Shown: piece after piece, positions 40,686-50,521 of the stretch | Layout: each line of letters starts with the position of its first letter | Position numbering within the stretch: the stretch's first letter is position 1 | From: Stenotrophomonas ginsengisoli | GTDB lineage: Bacteria; Pseudomonadota; Gammaproteobacteria; Xanthomonadales; Xanthomonadaceae | Reading direction: 5' to 3' | Length of the DNA: 64,000 nt | Assembly (NCBI RefSeq): GCF_001431485.1 | Contig: NZ_LDJM01000012.1 | Location: 1-64,000 of the forward strand | Notes under the pieces: generated by a model | The model's database searches: none | What the model was told of the DNA's origin: nothing | Seen by the model: only the letters and a program-made list of their open reading frames with translations | Made by a program: the position numbers and the translations under genes

Positions 40686-40985
40686 ATGACTGCCTATCTG
40701 TCCGATACCGGCATTGCCGATGAAATCCTGCAGGCGCTGAGCACCGTGGTACCGGGGCGTCAGATCAGCGTGCTGGTCCATGACGGCCGGGTGACCCTGC
40801 GCGGGGTGGTGGCCGAAGCGGCGACCCGGCGCACGATCAAGGACCTGGTCGGTGACGTGGAGGGGGTCAGTGCGATCACCGACCTGATCACCCTGCAGGC
40901 CCCCGCTCTGGCCAGCAACAAACAGGCCCCGGCTCCAGTGACAACCCCGCGCCGCAGCGGCAAGCGTGCCGTACCGGGCAACTGA
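40686..40985 (+). CDS. BON-domain protein
   Basis: 99 residues from MTAYLSDTGIADEILQAL; an ATG 11 codons upstream (40653) is also possible. One BON domain: SVLVHDGRVTLRGVVAEAATRRTI and VEGVSAITDLITL. BON domains bind phospholipids or other envelope components. No signal peptide is visible, so it is probably cytoplasmic. Between the TRIC and ABC genes. Confidence 0.8.
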   Translation: MTAYLSDTGIADEILQALSTVVPGRQISVLVHDGRVTLRGVVAEAATRRTIKDLVGDVEGVSAITDLITLQAPALASNKQAPAPVTTPRRSGKRAVPGN

Positions 40986-41012
40986 GCGGGGCATCTGCTT
41001 ATCATCGGGACC

Positions 41013-42866
41013 ATGAGTACAGCCAGCAACGACCGCACCAGCCTGCGCCAGCGCTTCGGCGCCCTGCGCAACATCCCGCCCTTCCTGCGCATGATCTGGA
41101 ACACCAGTGCCGGCCTGACCCTGGCCAGCCTGGGCCTGCGCCTGATCCGCGCCCTGCTGCCGGTGAGCATGCTGTATGTGGGCAAGCTGATCATCGACGA
41201 GGCGGTGCGCCTGGCCGGCCTGCCCGGTGACTTCCCGGCGCTGGAGCAGGCCCTGGCCAGCGGCCTGCTGACCCCGCTGCTGTGGCTGCTGGCCGCCGAA
41301 TTCGGCCTGGCCATCGCCGCCGACCTGCTCGGCCGCCTGGTCAGCTATGCCGATGCCATGCTCGGCGAGCTGTTCACCAATACCAGCTCGGTGGCGCTGA
41401 TGGAGCACGCCGCCCGCCTGGACCTGGAAGACCTGGAAGACCCGGAACAACAGGACCGCCTGGAGCGCGCCCGGCGCCAGACTTTGGGCCGTTCCAGCCT
41501 GATGAGCCAGCTGTTTGGCCAGGTGCAGGATGTGATCACGGTGATCAGCCTGGCCGTGGGCCTGGTGGTCTACGCGCCGTGGCTGATCGTGCTGCTGGCC
41601 CTGGCCCTGGTGCCGGCCTTCATCGGTGAGTCGCACTTCAACACCCTGGGCTATTCGCTCAATTTCCACTGGACCCCGGAGCGCCGCCAGCTGGAGTACA
41701 TCCGCCAGACCGGTGGCAGCGTGGAAACGGCCAAGGAAGTGAAGATCTTCGGCCTGCACCAGTTCCTGATCGCGCGCTACCGGGTGCTGGCCGAACGCTT
41801 CTACCTGGCCAACCGCGCCCTGGCCCGCCGCCGCGCCCTGTGGGGCAGCGCCCTGGCCGCGCTGGGCACGGCCGGTTACTACCTGGCCTATGCCTATATC
41901 GCCTGGCGCACCGTGCGTGGCGAGTTTTCGGTCGGCGACCTGACCTTCCTGGCCGGCAGCTTCGCCCGCCTGCGCCAGTTGCTGGAAGGACTGCTGGTCG
42001 GGTTTTCCCAGGTGGCCAGCCAGGCCCTGTACCTGGATGACCTGTTCTCGTTTTTTGCGATCCAGCCGGAAATCGACTCCGGGCCCGATGCGCTGCCGGT
42101 ACCGGCGCCGATCCGGCAAGGCTTTGTGTTCCAGGACGTGGGCTTTTGCTACCCCGGCTCCAGCAAGTGGGCGGTGCGCCACCTGAGCTTCGAGCTGCAC
42201 GCCGGTGAAGTGCTGGCCCTGGTCGGTGAGAACGGCGCCGGCAAGACCACCCTGGTCAAGCTGCTGGCCCGCCTGTACGACCCGGATGAGGGTCGCATCC
42301 TGCTCGATGGCCGCGATCTGCGCGACTATGACATCGACAGCCTGCGCGCCAGCCTCGGGGTGATCTTCCAGGACTTCGTGCGTTACCACCTGACCGCGGC
42401 CGAGAACATCGGCGTCGGCCAGGTCGATGCCATGGATGACCGTGCCCGGATCGAGGCGGCGGCGCATCGCGGCATGGCCGACGAAGTGATTGCCGGCCTG
42501 CCTGATGGCTACGAGCAGATTGTCGGGCGCCGTTTCCGCCAGGGGGTGGACCTGTCCGGCGGGCAGTGGCAGAAGATCGCCATCGCCCGTGCCTACATGC
42601 GCGACGCCCAGGTGATGATCCTGGACGAACCCACCGCCGCGCTGGATGCGCGCAGTGAATTCGAGGTCTTCCAGCGCTTCAAGGAGCTTTCCGACGGGCG
42701 TACCGCGGTGCTGATTTCCCACCGCTTTTCCTCGGTGCGCATGGCCGACCGCATCCTGGTGCTGGGCGATGGCCGGGTCGAGGCGTCGGGCACCCACGAT
42801 GAGCTGATGGCCGCCGGTGGCCGCTACGCCGAACTGTTCGAGCTGCAGGCCGAGGGCTATCGCTGA
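41013..42866 (+). CDS. ABC transporter, fused permease and ATPase
   Basis: 617 residues. N-terminal half with six membrane segments (about 20-330), C-terminal ATPase with LVGENGAGKTTLVKLL (Walker A), LSGGQWQKIAIARAYM (signature) and VMILDEPTAALD (Walker B). This is the exporter half-transporter layout; it should dimerise and export a lipid, peptide or drug. The substrate is unknown. Walker A has G-x-NG-x-GKT, which is fine for the family. Confidence 0.92.
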   Translation: MSTASNDRTSLRQRFGALRNIPPFLRMIWNTSAGLTLASLGLRLIRALLPVSMLYVGKLIIDEAVRLAGLPGDFPALEQALASGLLTPLLWLLAAEFGLAIAADLLGRLVSYADAMLGELFTNTSSVALMEHAARLDLEDLEDPEQQDRLERARRQTLGRSSLMSQLFGQVQDVITVISLAVGLVVYAPWLIVLLALALVPAFIGESHFNTLGYSLNFHWTPERRQLEYIRQTGGSVETAKEVKIFGLHQFLIARYRVLAERFYLANRALARRRALWGSALAALGTAGYYLAYAYIAWRTVRGEFSVGDLTFLAGSFARLRQLLEGLLVGFSQVASQALYLDDLFSFFAIQPEIDSGPDALPVPAPIRQGFVFQDVGFCYPGSSKWAVRHLSFELHAGEVLALVGENGAGKTTLVKLLARLYDPDEGRILLDGRDLRDYDIDSLRASLGVIFQDFVRYHLTAAENIGVGQVDAMDDRARIEAAAHRGMADEVIAGLPDGYEQIVGRRFRQGVDLSGGQWQKIAIARAYMRDAQVMILDEPTAALDARSEFEVFQRFKELSDGRTAVLISHRFSSVRMADRILVLGDGRVEASGTHDELMAAGGRYAELFELQAEGYR

Positions 42867-42934
42867 ACGGCTGGCAAGGACTGGTGCAGGGCTTGGGGTA
42901 GAATCCCCGGGTTGACTCACCGTGTAATCAAACC

Positions 42935-43723
42935 ATGTCTGCTGCTTACGGCTACGAGACCGTGCTTGAGGTCCACCACTGGACCGATGCCTATTTCAGC
43001 TTCACCACCACCCGCGATACCGGCTTCCGTTTCGAAAACGGCCAGTTCGTGATGATCGGCCTGGACAACGAGGTCGAAGGCGGCCGCCCGCTGCTTCGCG
43101 CTTATTCCATCGCCAGTGCCAACTGGGAAGAGCAGCTGCACTTTTTCTCGATCAAGGTGGCCGACGGCCCGCTGACCTCGCGCCTGCAGCACCTCAAGCC
43201 CGGCGACAAGGTACTGGTGGGCAAGAAGCCGACCGGTACCCTGCTGATCACCGACCTGCACCCGGGCAAGCACCTGTACCTGCTGGGTACCGGTACCGGT
43301 CTGGCGCCGTGGCTGTCCATCGTCAAGGACCCGGAAACCTATGAGCGCTTTGAAAAAGTGATCATCTGCCACGGCGTGCGTTTTGAAAAAGACCTGGCCT
43401 ACCGCGAGTACTTTGAAAAGACCCTGCCCGATGACGAGATCCTGGGCGACATCGTGCGCGACAAGCTGCTGTATTACCCGGCCGTCACCCGCGAGGATTT
43501 CATCAACCAGGGCCGCCTGACCACGCTGATGGAAAATGGCGACATGCCGCGTGCGCTGGGTCTGCCGGATTTTGACCCGGCCAACGACCGCTTCATGATC
43601 TGCGGCAGCCCGCAGATGCTGGCCGACCTGCGCCGTGTGCTCGATGCCCGCGGTTTCGAGGTTTCCCCGCGTATCGGCCAGCCCGGCCATTATGTGTTCG
43701 AGCGCGCCTTCGTCGAAAAGTAA
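42935..43723 (+). CDS. fpr: Ferredoxin-NADP reductase
   Basis: 262 residues. FAD domain with RAYSIASANWEEQLHFFS and LKPGDKVLVGKKPTGTL. NADP domain with LYLLGTGTGLAPWLSIVKD, FMICGSPQMLADL and a C-terminal VFERAFVEK, typical of bacterial fpr (subclass with a C-terminal extension). It exchanges electrons between NADPH and ferredoxin/flavodoxin in redox stress and Fe-S repair. A terminator follows at 43768. Confidence 0.95.
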   Translation: MSAAYGYETVLEVHHWTDAYFSFTTTRDTGFRFENGQFVMIGLDNEVEGGRPLLRAYSIASANWEEQLHFFSIKVADGPLTSRLQHLKPGDKVLVGKKPTGTLLITDLHPGKHLYLLGTGTGLAPWLSIVKDPETYERFEKVIICHGVRFEKDLAYREYFEKTLPDDEILGDIVRDKLLYYPAVTREDFINQGRLTTLMENGDMPRALGLPDFDPANDRFMICGSPQMLADLRRVLDARGFEVSPRIGQPGHYVFERAFVEK

Positions 43724-43767
43724 GACCAACGGCCGCTTAACGAAAATCGCCGCACCTCTTATAGTGA

Positions 43768-43799
43768 ATGGGCCGGGTCATGAAGACCCGGCCCATTTT
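43768..43799 (+). terminator. Terminator after fpr
   Basis: TGGGCCGGGTC-ATGAA-GACCCGGCCCA followed by TTTTC, 45 bases after the fpr stop and before the AAA+ gene. Confidence 0.88.
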
Positions 43800-43817
43800 C
43801 TTCAGGGGATAGTTGTC

Positions 43818-46193
43818 ATGGGATCGAGCAGCTCCCGCGCCGGTTTTGTCGAAAATCAGCGCATTGAACTCCACGCAGAAAAAGCCCGCTGCGAGCAGGC
43901 CATCCATCAGGCCCAGGCCGGCGTGGATGCCGCCTATCGCGCCGCCGAGCAGGCCGTTGTGGCCATGCGCGCGCCCTGGGATGCCGCCCTGGCCGACCAG
44001 GAAAAGAAAATCCGCAAGGACGCCAGCAGGAACAGCCTGCTGCCGGCGCTGACCCTGACCGCCGCCGTCAGTGGCAAGCGCAGCCTGTTGCTGTGGATTG
44101 CCCTGGCCGCGGCGATGTACTTCTTCGGCACGCCACTGCGCCTGCTCCAGCTGGACCTGCTGTTGTATGCCCCGGGGTATTACATCGACGCCCTGATTCC
44201 GCTGCTGGCCTATGCCGGCCTGGTCTGGCTGGGCCGTTCGCGCCTGATCAAGCGCCGCGCCTCCAGCAGCCTGGCCCAGCTGCGGCAGTTGGCCGGCTAC
44301 CGTCTGCAGGCCCTGGCTTTTGGCGACAAGTACACCGATGGCCGCAAGCACCCCTACCCGGCGGTGCGGGTACCGGCATCCAACCCGGCCGATCCCTCGC
44401 TGTCCTGGACACTGAACAACAAGCACGACTATTCCAATGCCGTGTTCGTCGGTTTCACCGACGAGCTGGACAAGGACCCGCTGGCCCTGGTCTGCCTGCC
44501 CTACAACAACCAGCCCGCTGATCTGTGCCCCATCCGTCAGATCGATGAGCTGTCTGCCGTGGCTGGCGGCGTGGCCGAGCTGGCCAGCGCCGGCCTGAAC
44601 GCCCATGCCGGGGCCATCGCCGCCCTGCAGCAGGCCTGCGTACCGTTGCAGCGTGAGCAGCAGCGCCTGGCCGTGGTGCAGACCCGCCTGCAATCGCTGC
44701 TCAAGGTGGAGAAGAACTGGCAGGACGTGGCCATGCCGGCCGACACCCTGGAAACCATCATCCAGCTGGTGGACCGCTTTGCCGCCGGCATCCCGCCGCT
44801 GCCCAAGGGCATGCTGCTGTGGGGCCCGCCGGGCACCGGCAAGACCCTGATCGCGCGCAAGCTGGCCGAGCACGTTGACTGCCACTTCAAGGCCGTGACC
44901 ATTGCCGACCTGAAGGCCGAATACATCGGCCAGACCGGGCCCAAGGTCAAGAGCCTGTGGGAGGAGTGCCGCAGCAAGGCACCGACCATCCTGTTCGTGG
45001 ACGAATGCGAAAGCGCCTTTGCCCGCCGTGGCGGTGGCGATACCGATGCCTTCGGCAACGAGCTGGTGCAGACCTTCATTGCCGAATGGGATGGCTTCAA
45101 CCAGGGCAGCGGCAATGTGCTGGTGATCGGCGCCACCAACCGCCGCGAGCTGATCGACGATGCGGTCATGTCGCGCTTCACCACCGCCATCGAACTGCCC
45201 GCGCCCAATGCCGAGGCCCGCGAGCGCATCCTCAATGCCGAGTTCGCCAAGGCGCGCCTGCCCTACCCGACCGATGCCCAGCTGGTACGCGAGACCAGCG
45301 GCATGTCCGGGCGTGACCTGGCCACCCTGGTGGCCAAGGTGATGTCCACCCACACCGGTGGCCAGCCGGCTTATGAGGACTTCATTGCCGCCGTGGCCCA
45401 GCTGCGCGGCAAGTCCTCCACCTCGGTGGAAGCACTGGGCTGGGATGACATCATCCTGCCGGCTGCCACCCGCCGCGAGTTTGAAAGCCTGGGCAAGGAA
45501 CTGGTGCATGCCGAGGAACTGGCCCGGATGAACATGCCGGTGCCGCGCGGCATCCTGCTGTACGGGCCGCCGGGCACCGGCAAGACCCAGGTCGCGCGCG
45601 TGCTGGCCAGCCAGTCGGGGCTGTCGTTCATGGCCGCCTCGTCCTCGGACATCAAGTCGGGCAACCTGGGCAGCTCCGGGCAGAAGGTCAAGCAGTTGTT
45701 CGAAAAGGCGCGCACCCAGGCCCCGTGCATTCTGTTCCTGGACGAGCTGGACACCATTGCCCGCTCGCGTGACCGCGGCGATGTGATGACCACCGAGATC
45801 GTGGCCCAGCTGCTGCAGGAAATGGACGGCATCAGCACCAAAAAGGGCCAGGTATTCCTGCTGGCCGCGTCCAACCACCCGGACAGCATCGATTCGGCCC
45901 TGCTCTCGCGCCTGGAGCGCAAGATCATGATCGACCTGCCCGACCTGGACGCACGCCAGGCCATCCTGCGCCTGCAGCTGGCCGGCAAGCCGCTGGACTT
46001 CGAGCTGGACACCCTGCTGCCCGCGCTGGCCGCGGCCAGCGAAGGCAAGTCCGGCCGTGACCTGCAGTCGCAGGTGACCGCCGCCACCCGCCTGGCCCTG
46101 CAGCGGGCGATGATCGAGCACGGCGACCCGACCAAGGTGCAGATCACCGCGCAGGACCTGGCCTGCGAATTCGGCCTGGCCACACCGGCCTGA
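43818..46193 (+). CDS. Membrane-anchored protein with two AAA+ ATPase domains
   Basis: 791 residues. An N-terminal coiled coil (about 8-75) precedes two membrane segments (about 92-140). A region about 150-310 without known domain follows, then two AAA+ domains: LLWGPPGTGKTLIARKLAEH with ILFVDECESAF, and LLYGPPGTGKTQVARVLAS with ILFLDELDTIA. The tandem arrangement resembles Cdc48/FtsH-like unfoldases, but there is no protease. Both P-loops and Walker B motifs are intact. It is probably an inner-membrane unfoldase or remodelling machine. Function unknown. Confidence 0.85.
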   Translation: MGSSSSRAGFVENQRIELHAEKARCEQAIHQAQAGVDAAYRAAEQAVVAMRAPWDAALADQEKKIRKDASRNSLLPALTLTAAVSGKRSLLLWIALAAAMYFFGTPLRLLQLDLLLYAPGYYIDALIPLLAYAGLVWLGRSRLIKRRASSSLAQLRQLAGYRLQALAFGDKYTDGRKHPYPAVRVPASNPADPSLSWTLNNKHDYSNAVFVGFTDELDKDPLALVCLPYNNQPADLCPIRQIDELSAVAGGVAELASAGLNAHAGAIAALQQACVPLQREQQRLAVVQTRLQSLLKVEKNWQDVAMPADTLETIIQLVDRFAAGIPPLPKGMLLWGPPGTGKTLIARKLAEHVDCHFKAVTIADLKAEYIGQTGPKVKSLWEECRSKAPTILFVDECESAFARRGGGDTDAFGNELVQTFIAEWDGFNQGSGNVLVIGATNRRELIDDAVMSRFTTAIELPAPNAEARERILNAEFAKARLPYPTDAQLVRETSGMSGRDLATLVAKVMSTHTGGQPAYEDFIAAVAQLRGKSSTSVEALGWDDIILPAATRREFESLGKELVHAEELARMNMPVPRGILLYGPPGTGKTQVARVLASQSGLSFMAASSSDIKSGNLGSSGQKVKQLFEKARTQAPCILFLDELDTIARSRDRGDVMTTEIVAQLLQEMDGISTKKGQVFLLAASNHPDSIDSALLSRLERKIMIDLPDLDARQAILRLQLAGKPLDFELDTLLPALAAASEGKSGRDLQSQVTAATRLALQRAMIEHGDPTKVQITAQDLACEFGLATPA

Positions 46194-46220
46194 TCAGGCC
46201 GGCCCGGGTCACGACTCAGT

Positions 46221-46250
46221 CAACAACGGCGCCCGAGGGCGCCGTTGTTG
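46221..46250. terminator. Inverted repeat between the AAA+ gene and gpx
   Basis: CAACAACGGCGCCC-GA-GGGCGCCGTTGTTG is a perfect 14-bp stem between two converging genes (stops at 46193 and 46272). It lacks a clean T-run, so it may act with weak U-tracts as a bidirectional terminator. Confidence 0.75.
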
Positions 46251-46271
46251 TATCCCGCCGGGTGGCCAGGT

Positions 46272-46754
46272 TCAGCCCAGCAAGGCCTGGATGCGTGCTT
46301 CCAGCGCCTGCGGGGTGGTGGCCGGGCCATGACGGCTGACCACCGCACCATCGCGGCCGATCAGGAACTTGCTGAAGTTCCACTTGATTGAGCGGGTACC
46401 CAGCACGCCGCGACGCTGGTCCTTGAGCCACTGCCACAGTGGATCGGCCTGGGGGCCGTTGACCTGGATCTTGGCGCTGAGCGGGAAGCTGACACCGTAA
46501 TCGAGCCGGCAGAACTGCTGGATCTGCGCCGCATCGCCCGGCTCCTGGCCCCTGAACTGGTTGCAGGGGAAGCCGATCACCACCAGACCGCGCTCGCGGT
46601 AACGCTGCCACAGCGCCTCCAGCGCGGTGTACTGCGGGGTGAAACCGCAGCGGCTGGCGACATTGACCAGCAACAGCGGCTGGCCGGCCCAGCGCGACAG
46701 CGGCAGGGGCGTGCCGTCCAGGGCGGTCAGGGTGAAATCGTGGGCAATGGCCAT
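46272..46754 (-). CDS. Glutathione peroxidase family protein
   Basis: 160 residues from MAIAHDFTLTALDG. NVASRCGFTPQY gives the peroxidatic Cys at about 36 (in place of selenocysteine), GFPCNQFRGQEPG the resolving-region Cys and Gln, and KWNFSKFLIG the catalytic Trp/Asn. Bacterial members usually use thioredoxin to reduce hydroperoxides. A longer frame upstream is not supported. Confidence 0.94.
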   Translation of the reverse strand: MAIAHDFTLTALDGTPLPLSRWAGQPLLLVNVASRCGFTPQYTALEALWQRYRERGLVVIGFPCNQFRGQEPGDAAQIQQFCRLDYGVSFPLSAKIQVNGPQADPLWQWLKDQRRGVLGTRSIKWNFSKFLIGRDGAVVSRHGPATTPQALEARIQALLG

Positions 46755-46887
46755 TGTCGGTACCTGTGCGGAAGATGGCCGTTGTCGGCGCGGCGGGCGA
46801 TCGGGCGGCAAACTGTGCCATCGGTCATGATGAGACGTCCACCGCCATCGGGTAACCTCGACGGTCCAGTCATTCGAGGATTCCGCC

Positions 46888-49044
46888 TTGACCACCCGTC
46901 TTGCGCTTGCCCTGGCCCTGTCGCTGGGCCTGTCGGCCCCGGCCTACACCCTGGCCGCCCCGACCGCCGCCACCGCACCGGCCGCCAACCCGTTCTTCGC
47001 CGAAAGCACCCTGCCGCTGCACTACCCGGCTTTCGACAAGATCGCCGACAGCGACTTCGCCCCGGCCTTCGACGCCGGCATGGCCCAGGAACTGGCCGAG
47101 ATCGATGCGATCGTCAACAACCCGGCCGCGCCGACCTTTGACAACACCATCATTGCGCTGGAAAACAGCGGCGCCATCTTCAACCGTGCCATGACCGTGT
47201 TCTCGGCCCTGGCCGGTGCCGACACCAATGACACCCGCAAGGCGCTGCAGACCCAGTACGCGACCAGGTTCGCCGCCCACCGCGATGCGATCGGCCTGAA
47301 CGGCAAGCTGTTCGAGCGCATTGCCGCCCTGTATGACAAGCGCAACGAACTGGGCCTGGATGCCGAAGGCGTGCGCCTGGTCGAGCGCTACTACGAGAAC
47401 TTCGAGCGCGGCGGTGCCAAGCTGTCCGAAGCGGACAAGGCCAAGGTGCGCACCATCAACGCCGAGCTGGCCGAGCTGGGGGCCAAGTTCAACCTCAACG
47501 TGCTCAACGAGGTCAATGCCTCCTACATCGTGGTCGACGATGTGGCCGAACTGGCCGGCCTGTCCGAGGGCCAGATCGCCGCCACCGCCGAAGCGGCCAA
47601 GGCCCGTGGCCTGGAGGGCAAGTATGTCATCGCCCTGCTCAACACCACCGGCCAGCCGCTGCTGAGCAACCTGGAAAACCGCGCCCTGCGCCAGCGCATC
47701 CACGAGGCCTCGGTCAACCGTGGCGCCAAGGGTGGCGAGTTCGACAACACCGCCCTGGTCTCGCGCATCATGACCCTGCGCGCAGAAAAGGCCGCCCTGA
47801 TGGGCCAGCCGAACTTTGCCGCCTACGGCCTGGGCAACCAGACCGCCAAGACCCCGGAAGCGGTCAACGCCATGCTCGGCCAGCTGGCCCCGGCCGCGGT
47901 GGCCAATGCCCAGCGTGAAGCCGCCGACCTGCAGGCCATGATCGATGCCGAGCAGCAGGCTGCCGGCCAGCCGGGTTTCCAGCTGCAGCCGTGGGACTGG
48001 GCCTTCTACAGCGAGAAGGTGCGCCAGGCCAAGTACAACTTCGACGAATCCCAGCTCAAGCCGTACTTCGAGATCAAATCCGTACTGGAAGACGGCGTGT
48101 TCTTCGCCGCCGGCAAGGAATTCGGCCTGAGCTTCAAGCAGCGTACCGACCTGCCGGTCTACCACCCGGATGTCACCGTGTATGACGTGTTCAACGAGGA
48201 CGGCAGCCAGCTGGCGATCTTCCTGTTCGACCCGTATGCCCGTGCTTCCAAGCGCGGCGGCGCCTGGATGAACTCGTATGTCAGCCAGTCCGAACTGACC
48301 GGCGACCTGCCGGTGGTGGCCAACCACCTCAACATTCCCAAGCCGCCGGCCGGCCAGCCGACCCTGCTGACCTGGGATGAAGTGACCACCACGTTCCACG
48401 AGTTCGGCCATGCCCTGCATGGCATGTTCTCCGACGTGAAGTACCCCAGCTTCTCCGGCACCTCGGTGCCGCGTGACTTCGTCGAGTTCCCGTCCCAGGT
48501 CAACGAGATGTGGGCCGACGAGCCGACCATCCTGGCCAACTACGCCAAGCACCACCAGACCGGTGCCGCGATGCCGCAGGCACTGCTGGACAAGGTGGTG
48601 GCCGCGGCCAAGTTCAACCAGGGCTTTGCCACCACCGAATACCTGGGCGCGGCCATGCTCGACCAGGCCTGGCACCAGATCAGCGCCGACCAGGTGCCGG
48701 CTGCCGATGGCGTGATTGCCTTCGAGCGCAAGGCCCTGGAAGATGCCGGCATCTACTACGCCCCGGTACCGCCGCGTTACCGCACCACCTACTTCAGCCA
48801 CATCATGGGCGGCTATTCGGCCGGCTACTACGCCTACATCTGGTCTGAAGTGCTCGATGCCAACACCCAGAAGTGGTTCAAGGAAAACGGCGGCCTGACC
48901 CGCGCCAACGGTGACCACTTCCGCAAGACCCTGCTCTCGCGTGGTGGCAGCGCCGATGCGATGCAGATCTTCCGCGACTTTGCCGGCCACGAGCCGCAGA
49001 TCCAGCCGCTGCTGGAAAAGCGTGGCCTGACCAGCGGCAACTGA
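46888..49044 (+). CDS. M3 family metallopeptidase (Dcp/oligopeptidase A-like), exported
   Basis: 718 residues. TTG start preceded by GAGGA; signal peptide TTRLALALALSLGLSAPA. The zinc site TFHEFGHALHGMF (HExGH, about residue 510) with the downstream Glu in the M3 order, and SHIMGGYSAGYYAYIWSEVL (substrate-binding Tyr/His segment). The enzyme cleaves short peptides; with the signal peptide it should act in the periplasm, as periplasmic peptidyl-dipeptidases do. Divergent from gpx. Confidence 0.93.
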   Translation: MTTRLALALALSLGLSAPAYTLAAPTAATAPAANPFFAESTLPLHYPAFDKIADSDFAPAFDAGMAQELAEIDAIVNNPAAPTFDNTIIALENSGAIFNRAMTVFSALAGADTNDTRKALQTQYATRFAAHRDAIGLNGKLFERIAALYDKRNELGLDAEGVRLVERYYENFERGGAKLSEADKAKVRTINAELAELGAKFNLNVLNEVNASYIVVDDVAELAGLSEGQIAATAEAAKARGLEGKYVIALLNTTGQPLLSNLENRALRQRIHEASVNRGAKGGEFDNTALVSRIMTLRAEKAALMGQPNFAAYGLGNQTAKTPEAVNAMLGQLAPAAVANAQREAADLQAMIDAEQQAAGQPGFQLQPWDWAFYSEKVRQAKYNFDESQLKPYFEIKSVLEDGVFFAAGKEFGLSFKQRTDLPVYHPDVTVYDVFNEDGSQLAIFLFDPYARASKRGGAWMNSYVSQSELTGDLPVVANHLNIPKPPAGQPTLLTWDEVTTTFHEFGHALHGMFSDVKYPSFSGTSVPRDFVEFPSQVNEMWADEPTILANYAKHHQTGAAMPQALLDKVVAAAKFNQGFATTEYLGAAMLDQAWHQISADQVPAADGVIAFERKALEDAGIYYAPVPPRYRTTYFSHIMGGYSAGYYAYIWSEVLDANTQKWFKENGGLTRANGDHFRKTLLSRGGSADAMQIFRDFAGHEPQIQPLLEKRGLTSGN

Positions 49045-49065
49045 GCCAACGTCAGGCAGCAAACA

Positions 49066-49096
49066 AAAAGGCCACCCGCTGCGCGGGTGGCCTTTT
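49066..49096. terminator. Terminator between the M3 peptidase and the DUF3298 lipoprotein
   Basis: AAAAGGCCACCCGC-TGC-GCGGGTGGCCTTTT: a symmetric hairpin with A-run and T-run that can serve both converging genes. Confidence 0.92.
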
Positions 49097-49166
49097 GCAT
49101 GTGGCGCTCATCCGGCCTGCCCAGCGTGCAACTGCGCCACTGCAACCGGGCCCGCCGCTGGCGGCC

Positions 49167-50003
49167 TCAGACCGGGGCCGGGCTGTTGGCGAACAGGTGC
49201 CGGTACTTGGGCTCCAGATGCGGCAACAATACGTCCACCGGCACTTCCATGCTCTGGGTGCCGTCCGAATACGGGCCGACCTGGTAGGGCGGAAACACAA
49301 AGCGCAGGCCGCTGATCCGGCCCTGGCGATCCATCACCGGCAGGAACTGGCTGAAATTTTCAGCCTCCGGCTCGGTTCCCTCGCTGATCATCCGGCGCGC
49401 ACTGCGCAGCAGTTCGGCCTGCTCCGTTGCCGACAGCTTGTCAGCCTGCAGACGGCTTTCCATCTGCTCCACCAGCCGCTGCTGCACATAGTCGGCGATC
49501 GCGGTGCGGCTGTCGGGTTGGCTGATCAACTCGTCGATGGGCAACAAACGCCCTTCCTGCTTGAGCCAGACAAAACGGGCCACCAACGGCTGCCCGTGGG
49601 CGCCCCCGGTGTAACGGCTGCCATCGGCCGATATGGCCATCAGATCAGGCGTGTCGGCACTGACGGTGAAGCTCAGGCTCAACTCGTACGGCACCCGCGG
49701 GGTGTCATTGCCCAGGCCATCCAGCGCCGATTGCAGCTCGGCCCGGGCGTGGTCGGCATAGTCCTGCATGACCTTGACCAGGCCCGCCGGCACAGCCGCA
49801 TCATGCGGATAGCTGATGCCGATGATCTGGGTGGGCGAGGTCTGGATGACATCCACCATCTGCCCCTCGGCCGGCGTGGCCGCCACCGGGCCGGCCGCCG
49901 GCGGAGCGGACGTGGCACTGTCGGCCGCTTCATCGCGGCCATTGCAGGCCATCAGCAGCAATGCGCTGACCAGCCCGACCCCTGCCCCTGCATACTTGTT
50001 CAT
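49167..50003 (-). CDS. DUF3298-type lipoprotein
   Basis: 278 residues from MNKYAGAGVGLVSALLLMAC, a lipobox ending at Cys 20, with GGAGG upstream. The mature part has a beta-rich domain (IIGISYPHDAAVPAGLVKVM) and the C-terminal DUF3298 segment FVFPPYQVGPYSDGTQSMEV, shared with RsiV/PdaC-like proteins. These domains bind or deacetylate peptidoglycan in some relatives; no catalytic residues are certain here. A longer frame to 50477 reads through the start and the next gene. Confidence 0.85.
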   Translation of the reverse strand: MNKYAGAGVGLVSALLLMACNGRDEAADSATSAPPAAGPVAATPAEGQMVDVIQTSPTQIIGISYPHDAAVPAGLVKVMQDYADHARAELQSALDGLGNDTPRVPYELSLSFTVSADTPDLMAISADGSRYTGGAHGQPLVARFVWLKQEGRLLPIDELISQPDSRTAIADYVQQRLVEQMESRLQADKLSATEQAELLRSARRMISEGTEPEAENFSQFLPVMDRQGRISGLRFVFPPYQVGPYSDGTQSMEVPVDVLLPHLEPKYRHLFANSPAPV

Positions 50004-50026
50004 ACAACCTCCGTGTACGTTGTGGA

Positions 50027-50302
50027 TCAGTCTTCCAGCAGGTCCTGGTACTGCGGATGCCGACGCACCCAGGCCTGGGTGTAGCTGCAGCTGGCAACCA
50101 CCGACAGGCCGGCATTGCGCGCATGCTCCAGCGCGTGCCGGTTCAGTTGCCCGGCAATGCCCTGGCCGGCAATCGCGTCCGGCACATGGGTGCTGGTGAT
50201 GTCCATCTGGCTGCCGTGCAGCTGGTACTGCACCCAGGCCTGATGCCCCTGGTGTTGCAGGCTGAAACGGTGTTGCTCCAAGTCGTGCTCGATATCGCTC
50301 AT
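50027..50302 (-). CDS. Small GNAT-like N-acetyltransferase
   Basis: 91 residues from MSDIEHDLEQHRFSLQHQG. THVPDAIAGQGIAGQLNRHA is the acetyl-CoA loop (Q/R-x-x-G-x-A/G), and ASCSYTQAWVRRHPQYQDLL is the C-terminal segment of the short YidJ/GtACR type. Substrate unknown. Confidence 0.85.
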   Translation of the reverse strand: MSDIEHDLEQHRFSLQHQGHQAWVQYQLHGSQMDITSTHVPDAIAGQGIAGQLNRHALEHARNAGLSVVASCSYTQAWVRRHPQYQDLLED

Positions 50303-50521
50303 GGCCGGGTAATACACAGGTGGGAGTGGGTGGATCGCAGCAGTATCTGCCCCGGACCTGCGCCACGATGTGAACACCGACACAGTCCAGTTGGCAGCCG
50401 TGCTGCGTCACTTTTGGACGTTTGCCCCAGTGTGCGCGTCCGTAAGTCGCTGTTTCAACGTTTTGGATGGCTGGCACGCTTCTTGCTCCATTTTCCCGAC
50501 CACCGCCGAACCGGGGATGCC

